DNA of 64,000 bases from SAR86 cluster bacterium SAR86E (GTDB taxonomy: Bacteria > Pseudomonadota > Gammaproteobacteria > Magnimaribacterales > D2472), in assembly GCA_000307935.1 (NCBI GenBank), contig AMWX01000012.1, positions 1 through 64,000 of the forward strand, given 5' to 3'. The notes beneath the pieces were generated by a model. That model was not told the origin of the DNA and made no database searches. It saw only the letters and a list, made by a program, of their open reading frames with translations. A program made the position numbers and the translations under genes. This document shows, piece after piece, positions 16,389 through 26,218 of this stretch; positions within the stretch are counted from its first letter, which is position 1, and every line of letters begins with the position of its first letter.

Positions 16389-17759
16389 TTAAGCAGATGA
16401 AGTCTCGGAATCCAAAGTTGTAAAATAATCTTTTGCCTTTTCAATCACCTTAGGTGCCAACCAAACCGATGAAATTAATGTTGGTATTGCCATAAATGCA
16501 AATGAAAGATCAATAACAGCAATAGCGGTCTTTACAGGTATTACCGCAAAGACGACAACAAAGAAAATAATGACCCACTGATAAACCTTTACTCCTTTTT
16601 TACCAAATAAAAATTGAGCGCAAGCAGAGCCATAAAATGAGTAAGTAAAGATAGTGCTAGCTCCAAAGCTGACTACACAGGTAAGCAAAATTGCATATCC
16701 TACTGGGCCGAGAAGAACGCTAAATGCTTCTGCAGTTAATTTAACACCCTCAACACCTGAGCCTATATTTAACCAAACGCCTGAAATAATAATTAACAAT
16801 GCGGTAGATGTACACATTATCAAAGTATCAAAAATAGGTCCAAGCATGGCAACTAAACCCTGTTTTACTGGATTTGAGGTCTTGGCGGCACCATGAACAA
16901 GTGACTCTGTTCCTATGCCTGCTTCATTAGAATGAGCGCTTCTTTTAACACCCATGATAATTACAGCTATAACACTTCCCCCAGCAACTGCTGAGCCTGT
17001 AAAAGCATCTTTGATAATAATTTGAAATGCAGGAATGACCGCGTCAAAATTTAATATTAGAGCAACCATGATAGAACCAAAATATAAGATGCTCATAAAA
17101 GGTACAAGCCATTGAGAAACCTTTGCTATTCTCACCAATCCACCAAAAATTATAGCTCCCGTGATTGCAGCCAATACTGTTCCAGCTATTAAATTAAAAT
17201 ATTTGAAATCAAATATTGGTATGGTTTCAAGCATTTGAACCATTTGATTGCTTTGAAATCCTGGTAAAGCACCTATTAAACCGGCGGCTGCAAAAAAATA
17301 TGCCAATGGCATCATAGACTTAGGAAGTGCATTTTTAATAATGTACATAGGCCCGCTACGAACTGTGCCATCTTCATCCACATCTCGATACATTACAGAT
17401 AAAGTGCAGGTAAAAAATTTAGTTGCTATGCCAACAATTGCAGTCACCCACATCCAAAAAATTACTCCTGGGCCACCATAACCAATAGCAAGAGCAACAC
17501 CAGAAATATTTCCTAGCCCAATGGTGCCGGATAATGCTGTAGTTAAAGCTTGAAAATGCGTAACTTCTCCAATGTCTTCTTGTTTTGTATGCTTGCCTCT
17601 AATTAAGTCGAAAGCATGACGGATATATTTAAAAGGGGTAAGTTTTGAAAAGATAAGAAAGTATATTCCTGCCCCAACTAAAAATGGAGCATTCCACTCC
17701 CAAACAAAATCAGAAAATTTAATTATTAATTCAGAAATATGAGATATCAGATTTTCCAT
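16389..17759 (-). CDS. Alanine or glycine:cation symporter (AGCS family)
   Basis: A 456-residue inner-membrane protein with about 10-11 hydrophobic segments. The family signature is clear: TALSGTIGLGNISGVALAIGYGGPGVIFWMW near residue 75-105 and the HSNEAGIGTESLVHGAAKT region that binds substrate and sodium. It imports alanine or glycine with sodium. No dedicated regulator is adjacent. Length is normal for the family. Confidence 0.93.
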   Translation of the reverse strand: MENLISHISELIIKFSDFVWEWNAPFLVGAGIYFLIFSKLTPFKYIRHAFDLIRGKHTKQEDIGEVTHFQALTTALSGTIGLGNISGVALAIGYGGPGVIFWMWVTAIVGIATKFFTCTLSVMYRDVDEDGTVRSGPMYIIKNALPKSMMPLAYFFAAAGLIGALPGFQSNQMVQMLETIPIFDFKYFNLIAGTVLAAITGAIIFGGLVRIAKVSQWLVPFMSILYFGSIMVALILNFDAVIPAFQIIIKDAFTGSAVAGGSVIAVIIMGVKRSAHSNEAGIGTESLVHGAAKTSNPVKQGLVAMLGPIFDTLIMCTSTALLIIISGVWLNIGSGVEGVKLTAEAFSVLLGPVGYAILLTCVVSFGASTIFTYSFYGSACAQFLFGKKGVKVYQWVIIFFVVVFAVIPVKTAIAVIDLSFAFMAIPTLISSVWLAPKVIEKAKDYFTTLDSETSSA

Positions 17760-17794
17760 GCACTCAATTAGAAAAGTAAAATTCTATTGTAGAA

Positions 17795-19102
17795 CTATCC
17801 AAAGTGTTCTGCATGAAAATCTTGAATATCTGGATCAACCAAAGCATCTCTGACTTTGAGTTCTCTATATAAGTTTAAAGAGTCTAAGGTTTTGCATCTA
17901 CTAAGAGCTACATATGCTTGACCGGTAGCAAAAGCTCCGTCTCCTAAGTCTACAGAGCAACTTTCAAGAGTTAAACCTTGAGCCTTGTGGATAGTAACCG
18001 CCCAACCTAATTTAAGAGGAAATTGCTTAAAAGATGAGACAACTTCTTCTTCCATTTCATCATTAAATTCGTCATAGACGTATCTAACTTTATTCCATTC
18101 TTCCCTTTTAACCTTGAATACTTCTTTCCCAACTTTTACCTTAATCACTTTCTTGTTTTTATCCGAACAATCAATCACCACCCCAATTGTTCCATTGACC
18201 CATCTTCCATCAGGATCATTTTTAATAAACATGACCTTGGCATCCTCTTTAACACGGAGCTCTCTTGGAGCAGGCAGATCATTTTCATTTAGCTCACCTT
18301 GCTCTTTTGATTTTGCAGCAGTTGCGGGACCATCTATTAAATTCAACATTTCTTCATTGATTTGTTCTGCTCGATATTTTCTTGAGGTAATAATAAGTGA
18401 TGACTCAGTGTCAAACTCTGGATTATGACAAGTTTGATTAATTGTCTTAATAGACTTCTCAAGGTTTTGTCCAAGGCGAACATTATTAAGCAAGTCATAA
18501 AATTCTTTGTCATCCTGCTGCCTGAAAGAGCTAACTAACTCAAAAAATGAAGGGCTTTCAATCGCTTGGAAATTATCTGCACTAAAAAAATAGACCGATT
18601 CATATCTTTCAAAAATTGCAGTTTCTTCATTCTCTTTTACCACTGGCGGTAACTGAAACAAATCACCACATGCCAGCACATGTATACCGCCAAATGGCTT
18701 GGATGAATTACGGTGTATTTGAAGAGTTTCAGAAATAGCATCAAGCATGGGTGCTCGAACCATAGAAATTTCATCGATGATGAGTAGCTCTAGATTCTTT
18801 AATAATTTTTTAAAGCGTGGGTCTTTTGATTCTTGGATAACCGGAAAGGTATCAAAACCAATTCTAAAGGCTGAATTAATCGTGCTACCACCAATATTTA
18901 ATGCCGCAACACCAGTAGGGGCTACTACCATTTTTTTTAACAAGCACTCATCCTTAACGCGCTCAATCAATGTTGTTTTGCCCGTACCGGCTGCGCCAGT
19001 TAGGTAGATAAAATGCTGAGTATCCTCTTCGAGCAACTCCAAAATATCCTCAAGCGTATCATCAAATGCAGACGCAGGATTTTCTGAATTTGATCGACTC
19101 AT
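17795..19102 (-). CDS. Pif1/RecD-like superfamily 1B helicase
   Basis: A 435-residue ATPase. Walker A is YLTGAAGTGKTTLIERV (about 33-49), Walker B LLIIDEISMVRAP, sensor CGDLFQLPPV, and the C-terminal UvrD_C_2-type motif GWAVTIHKAQGLTLESCSVDL followed by QAYVALSRCK. This order is that of Pif1/TraA/RecD2-like 5'-to-3' DNA helicases. Compact, with no extra nuclease domain. Its role in the cell cannot be told from position. Confidence 0.88.
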   Translation of the reverse strand: MSRSNSENPASAFDDTLEDILELLEEDTQHFIYLTGAAGTGKTTLIERVKDECLLKKMVVAPTGVAALNIGGSTINSAFRIGFDTFPVIQESKDPRFKKLLKNLELLIIDEISMVRAPMLDAISETLQIHRNSSKPFGGIHVLACGDLFQLPPVVKENEETAIFERYESVYFFSADNFQAIESPSFFELVSSFRQQDDKEFYDLLNNVRLGQNLEKSIKTINQTCHNPEFDTESSLIITSRKYRAEQINEEMLNLIDGPATAAKSKEQGELNENDLPAPRELRVKEDAKVMFIKNDPDGRWVNGTIGVVIDCSDKNKKVIKVKVGKEVFKVKREEWNKVRYVYDEFNDEMEEEVVSSFKQFPLKLGWAVTIHKAQGLTLESCSVDLGDGAFATGQAYVALSRCKTLDSLNLYRELKVRDALVDPDIQDFHAEHFG

Positions 19103-19181
19103 ATAATTATTGGATTAGAGAAATTTATAAAAAGATTTTAACAGTTACTATAATAATCATGGAGATTAAAATTTAGAAAAT

Positions 19182-19715
19182 ATGAATGAATTTACCCACA
19201 AAATCGCAACTCTAGGTGATATCCCAGCCATTGAAAAATTAATGACACTCTCGATTAATCAACTATTAGGACCCCTTCTCACTAAAGATCAATTAGAGGC
19301 CTCTTTTGACAGCATGGGTTTAGATGATCAGCTAATTAAAGATGAAACATACTTCATGATCTACAGCAAAAATATATTCGTAGGGTGCGGTGGATGGAGC
19401 AATAGAGAAACTTTGTTTGGCGGTAATCATACACCCAACAGAGATGATCAATTTCTAGATCCTAAAAAGGATTCTGCTCGCATAAGAGCCATGTACACCC
19501 ATCCTGACTGGACGAGAAAAGGTGTTGGTTCATTGGTAATGAGTTTGGGAGAAGAAGCTGCAAAAAAACTTGGATTTAAAAAGTGTGAACTTATGGCCAC
19601 CCAATCCGGGATACTCCTCTATAAAACTCAAGGATATGAACCAATCGAGGATGTTCTTTATAAGGCAAAATCCGGCAAAACAGTGCCAATGGTTCGAATG
19701 GAAAAAGATATTTAG
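19182..19715 (+). CDS. GNAT-family N-acetyltransferase
   Basis: A 177-residue protein with the GNAT acetyl-CoA motif A at RAMYTHPDWTRKGVGSLVMS (about residues 108-127; R-x-x-G-x-G-S) followed by the motif B helix and LLYKTQGYEP. Substrate unknown. A TATAAT lies at 19149-19154, about 28 bases before the ATG, with no clear -35. Ends 3 bases before the 3' end of the tRNA-Ser gene on the other strand. Confidence 0.8.
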   Translation: MNEFTHKIATLGDIPAIEKLMTLSINQLLGPLLTKDQLEASFDSMGLDDQLIKDETYFMIYSKNIFVGCGGWSNRETLFGGNHTPNRDDQFLDPKKDSARIRAMYTHPDWTRKGVGSLVMSLGEEAAKKLGFKKCELMATQSGILLYKTQGYEPIEDVLYKAKSGKTVPMVRMEKDI

Positions 19716-19718
19716 AAC

Positions 19719-19808
19719 TGGCGGAGAGTGAGGGATTCGAACCCTCGATACAGTTGCCCGTATACCTCCTTAGCAGGGAGGCGCTTTCGACCACTCAGCC
19801 AACTCTCC
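19719..19808 (-). tRNA. tRNA-Ser (anticodon GCU)
   Basis: The reverse complement folds as a tRNA: acceptor GGAGAGT paired with ACTCTCC, discriminator G and encoded CCA. The anticodon stem CCTCC/GGAGG encloses loop CTGCTAA with anticodon GCT. A long variable arm between anticodon and T arms and GGTTCGAATCC in the T arm are typical for serine. It reads AGC/AGU codons. In pseudomonads the same tRNA sits downstream of alaS-lysC-csrA. Confidence 0.95.
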
Positions 19809-19853
19809 GAATTTTGGACAGGAATTATAACGCTTTAAAACAAGAAAATAATA

Positions 19854-21188
19854 CTATCTATCGAATTCTATTTGCATGCCAAAAGGCAGATTCTTGCTTA
19901 CCATTCCATCTTGAAAAGCAATGTTGCCATTAACAATTGTCATAAATATAGAGGATTTAAAACTATGTCCCTCAAATGGTGACCATCCGCACTTATATAA
20001 AATATTATCTTTAGAAACTTCATAGGGCTTTTCATGATCTAGGATTGCTAAATCAGCATAATATCCCTCTCTAATATAGCCCCTGTCTTTTACTTGAAAT
20101 CTTTTGGCAATGTTGTGACTTGTCTTTTCAACTATGGTCTCAAGAGATAAAACATCCTGATGATAAAGATCCATTAGAATCTGGAGACCATGTTGAACTA
20201 AAGGTAAACCTGCTGGCGCTTCAATGTAAGCTCTACTCTTTTCCTCCCATGTATGGGGAGCATGATCAGTGGCAATGATATCAATTTTATTTTCTAAAAG
20301 TGCTTTAATTAATGCCTGACGATCTGATTCTTGTTTGATGGATGGATTGCATTTAATTTGGTTACCAAGCTCAGCATAATATGAGTTATTGAAGTACATG
20401 TGATGCACACAAACCTCTGCTGTAATCTTCTTTTGATCTGCCTCACCAGCAGAAAATAACTCCATTTCTTTTTCAGTGGTTAAATGAAACACATGAAGAT
20501 CGGCATCATATTTTTTAGCTAGACCAACGGCTAGAGAACTAGAGATATAGCAGCTTTCAACATCCCGAATTAAATGATGATGCTCAGGAGAAACACCTTC
20601 ACCATACTTCTCATGAAATAATTGCTCATTTCTTTCAACTGTTTTTTGATCTTCGCAGTGAGTTACAACTATCAGTGGAGAATAGTGAAAAATGTCGTCT
20701 AATGCATCTAGATCATCAACCAACATGTGGCCGGTTGAAGCGCCCATAAAAACTTTTAATCCTGCAGCTTGATGAATATCTGCTTTTTTAATTTCTTCAA
20801 TGTTAGTATTGCTTGCTCCAAGATGAAATGAGTAATTTGAAACTGATTTGGTGCTGGCTAGCTGAAATTTTTTCGTCAAATTCTCATTCGTTGTGGTGGT
20901 TGGATTAACATTAGGCATTTCAAAGTAACTGGTAACGCCTCCTGCAAGACCAGCTGTTGATTCTGTTGCAATTTCACCTTTATGGGTCAAACCAGGTTCT
21001 CTGAAGTGAACTTGATCATCAATTAACCCTGGGATAACGTATTTACCATTAAGATCAACAATACTTTTAGATTCTGCATCTATCGAAGATGCAATTTTTT
21101 CAATTCTATTTCCTTTAATTGCAATATCAGATTCAAAAATTTGCCCCTCATTGATCAAGGTCCCATTTTTTAATATTAAGTCGTACAT
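19854..21188 (-). CDS. pyrC: Dihydroorotase-type amidohydrolase
   Basis: A 444-residue cyclic amidohydrolase. Metal-site motifs are DDQVHFREPG (about 57-66), THCED, FHLTTEKE and ATDHAPHT with the catalytic Asp; GLPLVQHGL follows. This is the class I dihydroorotase pattern, which closes carbamoyl-aspartate to dihydroorotate in pyrimidine synthesis. Allantoinase or hydantoinase are close relatives, so the call is likely, not certain. It overlaps lysC by one base and so belongs to the alaS-lysC run, in the place where csrA is found in relatives. Confidence 0.82.
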   Translation of the reverse strand: MYDLILKNGTLINEGQIFESDIAIKGNRIEKIASSIDAESKSIVDLNGKYVIPGLIDDQVHFREPGLTHKGEIATESTAGLAGGVTSYFEMPNVNPTTTTNENLTKKFQLASTKSVSNYSFHLGASNTNIEEIKKADIHQAAGLKVFMGASTGHMLVDDLDALDDIFHYSPLIVVTHCEDQKTVERNEQLFHEKYGEGVSPEHHHLIRDVESCYISSSLAVGLAKKYDADLHVFHLTTEKEMELFSAGEADQKKITAEVCVHHMYFNNSYYAELGNQIKCNPSIKQESDRQALIKALLENKIDIIATDHAPHTWEEKSRAYIEAPAGLPLVQHGLQILMDLYHQDVLSLETIVEKTSHNIAKRFQVKDRGYIREGYYADLAILDHEKPYEVSKDNILYKCGWSPFEGHSFKSSIFMTIVNGNIAFQDGMVSKNLPFGMQIEFDR

Positions 21189-22399
21189 TAATCTCCTAAT
21201 TTGAAAGCTGAATGCAAGGTTTTCACTGCTTCTTCAAGTTGGTCGCCTGAAATAACAATTGTGATTTTAATTTCTGATGTGCTGATCATTTGAATATTTA
21301 TACCAGCATCTGCCAATGTATTAAATGCAGTGCTTGCAATTCCGGCATGTGAACGCATGCCAACACCCACTAGAGAAACTTTGCCGATGCCTTCATCAAT
21401 AATTAATTCATCATATGAAATACCCTGCATTTTTTTTGTCAGCACTGACTCAACCTCAGCTCTATCAGCATTCCCAACTGTAAACGTAAAATCTGTTTTT
21501 CCAGAAACACTTACATTTTGCACAATAACATCTACTTCAATGCCTGAATCACTAACTGGGCTTAAAATCCCAGAAGCAATTCCGGGAGTGTCAACAACTC
21601 CATGCAGAGTAAATTTTGTTTGATCTTTTTGAGAGGCTATACCCGTAATGACAGCATCTTCCATTCCCTCTTCCTCCTGTAAAATAAGCGTTCCAGAGCC
21701 TGGTTCGAAACTTGATAAAACTCTTACTAAAACCTTATATTTATTTGCAAACTCAACCGCGCGTATCTGCATAACTTTAGCACCCTGACCAGCTAGTTCC
21801 AACATTTCTTCCATGCTGATTAAATCAAGTTTTTTTGCATTTGGAACAATTCTAGGATCTGTTGTATAGATACCATCAACATCAGTGTAAATATCGCAGC
21901 GCTTTGATTTAATTGCAGCAGCTATAGCTACTGCTGTGGTATCACTCCCACCTCTTCCCATGGTGGTAGTATCACCATCGTTGTTGACTCCCTGAAATCC
22001 AGTAATAATAGGAATGTATCCATCTTCAATAGTTTTTAAAATCACGTCCTTATCTAGATCAAGGATTTTTGCTCTTGAAAAATTAGAGGTAGTCTTCATG
22101 CCAAATTGAGCTGCAGAAAGTGATTTAGCTTTTAAGCCTAATTGATTTAAGGCGATGGAAACCAAGGAGGCACTAACTTGTTCACCAGTTGAAACTAATG
22201 CATCAAATTCTCTTTTATTTGGTTCAGTACCAAAGGATTTAGCTAAATCAATCAAACGATTAGTTTCTCCGCTCATGGCAGAAACCACAACAACAGGCGA
22301 AGCTTCATTGCATGCAGTTTTAATTAAATCAGCAACCGCAGATATTCTGTCAGTTGATCCAACTGATGTACCGCCAAATTTTAATACTATTGTTTCCAT
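21188..22399 (-). CDS. lysC: Aspartokinase
   Basis: A 403-residue monofunctional aspartate kinase: KFGGTSVGS at the N-terminus, STGEQVSASL, GRGGSDTTAVAIAAA and YTDVDGIYTTDPR in the kinase domain, then two ACT regulatory domains (residues about 265-400, with VGVGMRSHAGIASTAF). It makes aspartyl phosphate for lysine, threonine and methionine and is probably feedback-inhibited through the ACT domains. Lies 16 bases after alaS. Confidence 0.95.
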   Translation of the reverse strand: METIVLKFGGTSVGSTDRISAVADLIKTACNEASPVVVVSAMSGETNRLIDLAKSFGTEPNKREFDALVSTGEQVSASLVSIALNQLGLKAKSLSAAQFGMKTTSNFSRAKILDLDKDVILKTIEDGYIPIITGFQGVNNDGDTTTMGRGGSDTTAVAIAAAIKSKRCDIYTDVDGIYTTDPRIVPNAKKLDLISMEEMLELAGQGAKVMQIRAVEFANKYKVLVRVLSSFEPGSGTLILQEEEGMEDAVITGIASQKDQTKFTLHGVVDTPGIASGILSPVSDSGIEVDVIVQNVSVSGKTDFTFTVGNADRAEVESVLTKKMQGISYDELIIDEGIGKVSLVGVGMRSHAGIASTAFNTLADAGINIQMISTSEIKITIVISGDQLEEAVKTLHSAFKLGD

Positions 22400-22415
22400 C
22401 GTTAATGCTCAGATA

Positions 22416-24986
22416 TTAAGCGATGGATTGTACGATATCAGGAATAGAATTAACAAATACTTCAAGATTATCAGCTGTACATGCTCCTTGAGCAAAATCC
22501 TTTCGGCCTCCACCTTTTCCATTTGAGGCTTTAGCGATTGCTTGAATCACATCATTGGCACTAAGAGATTCTTGAATATCATCAGTCACTCCGCAAACCA
22601 TGACAACTTTAGAATCTTGATGGCTCAAGATTAAAATACATCTCTCCGATTGTCCTTTTTTAGAACTATCCACCAGCTGTCGTAAGTCTTGAATATTTTG
22701 GGTATCTGCCTCTATTAAAACCAAATCAAAGTTATTGATTTTATGGATTATCTCTTTTAGATCTACTTTAGATTTTCCACTAGTTTTACTACCTTTTTTA
22801 AGGGATTTATTTTCTTTAACTAAGTCCTCGACTTTAGAGCCAACTTGAGAAGCTCCAACATTTAATATTCCTTGAACAACTTGAAGTTGAGATCGTATCT
22901 CAAATGCCAATTCTACGGCCATAGAACCAGTAACAGCTTCAATTCTTCGAACTCCAGATGAAACACTAGATTCACTTAGGATTATAAACATACCGATATC
23001 ACCGGTCCTAGTAACATGGGTTCCGCCACAGAGCTCTACGGAGAAACCATCACTCATAGATAAAACTCTAACTTCATCATCATATTTTTCTCCAAACATC
23101 GCCTCAGCACCAGATGCGATTGCATCATCAAGCTTCATTAATTCAGTTTTTACTTCAGCATTGTTCAAGGTATGTTGGTTAACTAATAATTCTATTTGTT
23201 TAATCTCATCTTTTGTTACGGCTTTAGGATGTGAAAAATCGAAACGTAGCTTAGATGCATCAACTAGTGAGCCCTTTTGCTCAACATGACTTCCGAGAAC
23301 GTGTTTCAAGGCAGCATGCATTAAGTGAGTTGCAGAATGATTAGAAGCTGCAGCAGCTCTCTTATCAGGTTCAACTGCAAGTTTTAATTTATCACCCAAT
23401 TTAACTGCACCTTCATCAATTTTAATTGTATGAAGAGAGATTTTTCCTTGTTTAATACAATCTAATATCTGTCCACTTCCGCTAGAACAAGAGAATGTAC
23501 CCTGATCTCCAACCTGGCCACCTGATTCTGCATAAAAAGGAGTTTGATCTAATGCAAGGAAATATTCTTTATCATCACTTACAGAATCAACTCGCAGATC
23601 ATCATTCCATAAACCCAAGATCTTACCTTCAGCATTTAATCTGTCATAGCCTAGAAATTTGGTTTCATCAATTGATGACAGGTCTAATCGAGTACCTTTA
23701 AACTTACTGGCTGATTTCGAATTTTTTACTTGCTCTTCCATACATTTATTAAAACCTGCTTCATCCAACTTTAAATCTTGTTCACGGGCAATATCCGCGG
23801 TTAGGTCAAATGGGAACCCAAATGTATCATGAAGTTTGAACACAACGTCCCCAGGAATAACCTTTGAATCCATGTTAGAAATTTCTTTTTCCAATATTTC
23901 AATTCCTTTATCTAGAGTTTCAAGAAATTTTTTCTCTTCGTTGTGAATGATTTCTTCAATTTGCTTTTGATTGGAGGCAAGCATAGGAAATGCAGACTCC
24001 ATCTCTCTTACTAATGATTCCACCAACGAATACAAAAATGGCTCTTTAGCTCCAAGCTTGTACCCATGTCGGATACCTCTTCGCATGATCCTTCTAAGGA
24101 CATATCCCCTGCCTTCATTCGACGGAGTTATGCCATCAGCAATTAAAAAGCTTACACTTCTAATATGGTCTGCAATTACTTTATGCGATGCCTCGCCAGG
24201 AGATTTAATTACCTCCTCAGAGGCCTTGATGAGATTACGGAAAAGATCCGTTTCATAATTTGAATTCACACCCTGCATCACAGCAGCAACCCTCTCCAAT
24301 CCCATACCAGTATCAACGGAGGGCTTTGGCAGAGGTGTTAATTCACCATTAGCATCCCTATTAAACTGCATAAAAACTAGGTTCCAGATTTCTACAAACC
24401 TATCTCCCTCGTCACCCGGTGATCCAGGCGGAGTTCCTTCATATTGTTCACCGTGATCATAGTAAATTTCTGAGCAAGGTCCGCATGGGCCTGTTTCACC
24501 CATTGACCAAAAATTATCTTCTTCATCTAATCGAACGATTCTCTCAGGACCAATACCAATTATTGATGACCAAATTTCTGCTGCTTCATCATCTTCCCTA
24601 AATACAGAAATCCATAACCTTTCTTTGTCTAGATTTAGCTCATTGGTTAAAAAGTTCCAAGCAAGCTTAATTGCTTCTTCCTTAAAATAGTCACCAAAAC
24701 TAAAGTTACCCAACATTTCAAAAAAGGTATGATGCCTTAGGGTGTAACCTACATTTTCTAAATCGTTGTGTTTTCCACCAGCTCGAATACATCTTTGAGT
24801 TGTTGTGGCTCTCTTGTATGGGCGCTTTTCTGATCCCAGAAATACATCTTTAAATTGAACCATCCCAGCATTAGTAAATAAAAGTGTATCGTCATTTGCC
24901 GGAATTAATGGACTAGAATCAACCACTTCATGGTCATTTTTATCAAAGTAGTCTAAAAACTTAGCTCTTAGTTCACTTGTTAACAT
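22416..24986 (-). CDS. alaS: Alanyl-tRNA synthetase
   Basis: An 856-residue class II synthetase. The catalytic domain opens with FTNAGMVQFKDVFLG and TTTQRCIRAGGKHNDLENVGYT; the editing domain has NHSATHLMHAALKHVLGSHVEQKG and CGGTHVTRTGDIG; the C-terminal C-Ala domain ends in GGGRKDFAQGA. Complete, near the usual 860-880 residues. Starts inside the 3' end of the preceding hydrolase gene (14-base overlap). Confidence 0.97.
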   Translation of the reverse strand: MLTSELRAKFLDYFDKNDHEVVDSSPLIPANDDTLLFTNAGMVQFKDVFLGSEKRPYKRATTTQRCIRAGGKHNDLENVGYTLRHHTFFEMLGNFSFGDYFKEEAIKLAWNFLTNELNLDKERLWISVFREDDEAAEIWSSIIGIGPERIVRLDEEDNFWSMGETGPCGPCSEIYYDHGEQYEGTPPGSPGDEGDRFVEIWNLVFMQFNRDANGELTPLPKPSVDTGMGLERVAAVMQGVNSNYETDLFRNLIKASEEVIKSPGEASHKVIADHIRSVSFLIADGITPSNEGRGYVLRRIMRRGIRHGYKLGAKEPFLYSLVESLVREMESAFPMLASNQKQIEEIIHNEEKKFLETLDKGIEILEKEISNMDSKVIPGDVVFKLHDTFGFPFDLTADIAREQDLKLDEAGFNKCMEEQVKNSKSASKFKGTRLDLSSIDETKFLGYDRLNAEGKILGLWNDDLRVDSVSDDKEYFLALDQTPFYAESGGQVGDQGTFSCSSGSGQILDCIKQGKISLHTIKIDEGAVKLGDKLKLAVEPDKRAAAASNHSATHLMHAALKHVLGSHVEQKGSLVDASKLRFDFSHPKAVTKDEIKQIELLVNQHTLNNAEVKTELMKLDDAIASGAEAMFGEKYDDEVRVLSMSDGFSVELCGGTHVTRTGDIGMFIILSESSVSSGVRRIEAVTGSMAVELAFEIRSQLQVVQGILNVGASQVGSKVEDLVKENKSLKKGSKTSGKSKVDLKEIIHKINNFDLVLIEADTQNIQDLRQLVDSSKKGQSERCILILSHQDSKVVMVCGVTDDIQESLSANDVIQAIAKASNGKGGGRKDFAQGACTADNLEVFVNSIPDIVQSIA

Positions 24987-25692
24987 TGCTAAAAACTTCC
25001 TCTAAAAAATTAGACATAGCAGTCCAGGATCTTACATCACTATCATGATTATAAACTGTTCCCATTTCAATATCCTTAGCTGCAGGATTGGTAAAAGCAT
25101 GGTATGTGTTGCCATAACTAATAAATTGCCAATCAGCATCAGATTCTGTCATTTCATCCTGCAAAGCCAATATTTGCTCAGAAGAAACCATGGGATCTTT
25201 GTCTCCATGCAAAACCAATAATTTAGTATTCACTTTTTGGAACGGCTCATCGGACTGATTTAACAGGCCATGAAAACTAACACATCCTGAGAGTTCATAG
25301 CCTGAGCGAGCAAGTTCTATAGCCGCAAGGCCACCAAAACAAAATCCAATCAATGCTATTTTTGATGCATCAATACCTTCAATAGTTTTACCAAACTCAA
25401 CCGCACTAATAAGACGCTGTCGAAATATCTGTCTATCTTTTATAAAAGGTTCAATTAATGTCTGATTCTCCTCAACACTGCCTCCATTAACACCACTGCC
25501 AAAGATATCAATCGACATGGCAGCATATCCTAGGCTATTAATTGATATCACTTTTTGATCTTCAAACTCAGATCTACCTTTCCAAGTATGAGCAACCAAA
25601 ACCAATGGCATAGATTTTGAAGATTCAGGGAGCGAAAGATAGCCTTTACACTCTATTGAGTCGTCATAATAATTTACTACTCTTCCTGACAT
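24973..25692 (-). CDS. Dienelactone hydrolase-family protein
   Basis: A 239-residue alpha/beta hydrolase. The nucleophile is Cys118 in GFCFGGLAA, with acid in LHGDKDPM (164-166) and base His198 in YGNTYHAFTNP. The Cys instead of Ser nucleophile is typical of dienelactone hydrolases. Substrate unknown. It takes the place before alaS usually held by recA-recX in relatives. Confidence 0.85.
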   Translation of the reverse strand: MSGRVVNYYDDSIECKGYLSLPESSKSMPLVLVAHTWKGRSEFEDQKVISINSLGYAAMSIDIFGSGVNGGSVEENQTLIEPFIKDRQIFRQRLISAVEFGKTIEGIDASKIALIGFCFGGLAAIELARSGYELSGCVSFHGLLNQSDEPFQKVNTKLLVLHGDKDPMVSSEQILALQDEMTESDADWQFISYGNTYHAFTNPAAKDIEMGTVYNHDSDVRSWTAMSNFLEEVFSNVNK

Positions 25693-25696
25693 GAGA

Positions 25697-26212
25697 TTAA
25701 CCTAGCTCAGCCTTATACCTTTTGTAATTTTCAATGTAATGATGTGCATTTAAAGATGGGATTGCTTGCTCTTCAGGAGTAAGCTCTTTTTTAATCTTTG
25801 CAGGAATACCCAATACCATTGAACCATCAGGCACCACCATGCCTTCTGTAATCAAGGCTTTTGCTCCGATAATGCAATTTTTTCCTATTTTAGCTCCATT
25901 TAGAATAACTGAACCTATACCAATAAGTGTGCCATCTCCTATTTCACATCCGTGAAGCATAGCCATATGACCAACTGTAACAAATTTACCAATATTGCAT
26001 GCGAATCCTGGATCTGTATGGATCACTGAGTTATCTTGAATATTTGTTCCTTCCCCTAAAATAATTGGTTCATTGTCTCCTCTGACAGTGCAATGAAACC
26101 ATATGCTTGTATCTTTAGCCATTTGCACATCTCCAATCACAGTTGCATCTGGAGCAATCCAAAAATCGTCATTCTCGGTCTTTAAACTTTTATTATTGAT
26201 ATTTATGATCAT
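25697..26212 (-). CDS. Gamma-carbonic-anhydrase-like hexapeptide protein (YrdA type)
   Basis: A 171-residue left-handed beta-helix protein with hexapeptide repeats. The zinc-ligand His positions are seen in VIHTDPGF, VGHMAMLHGCEIGDG. YrdA/PaaY-type proteins bind metal; carbonic anhydrase activity is often absent or unproven. Starts 6 bases after nudL and ends 4 bases before the hydrolase gene. Confidence 0.87.
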   Translation of the reverse strand: MIININNKSLKTENDDFWIAPDATVIGDVQMAKDTSIWFHCTVRGDNEPIILGEGTNIQDNSVIHTDPGFACNIGKFVTVGHMAMLHGCEIGDGTLIGIGSVILNGAKIGKNCIIGAKALITEGMVVPDGSMVLGIPAKIKKELTPEEQAIPSLNAHHYIENYKRYKAELG

Positions 26213-26218
26213 GGAACA

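Noticed and set aside
18114-18428. A 104-codon open frame antisense to the helicase gene
   Set aside because: No recognisable motif or ribosome site; explained by the helicase codons on the other strand.
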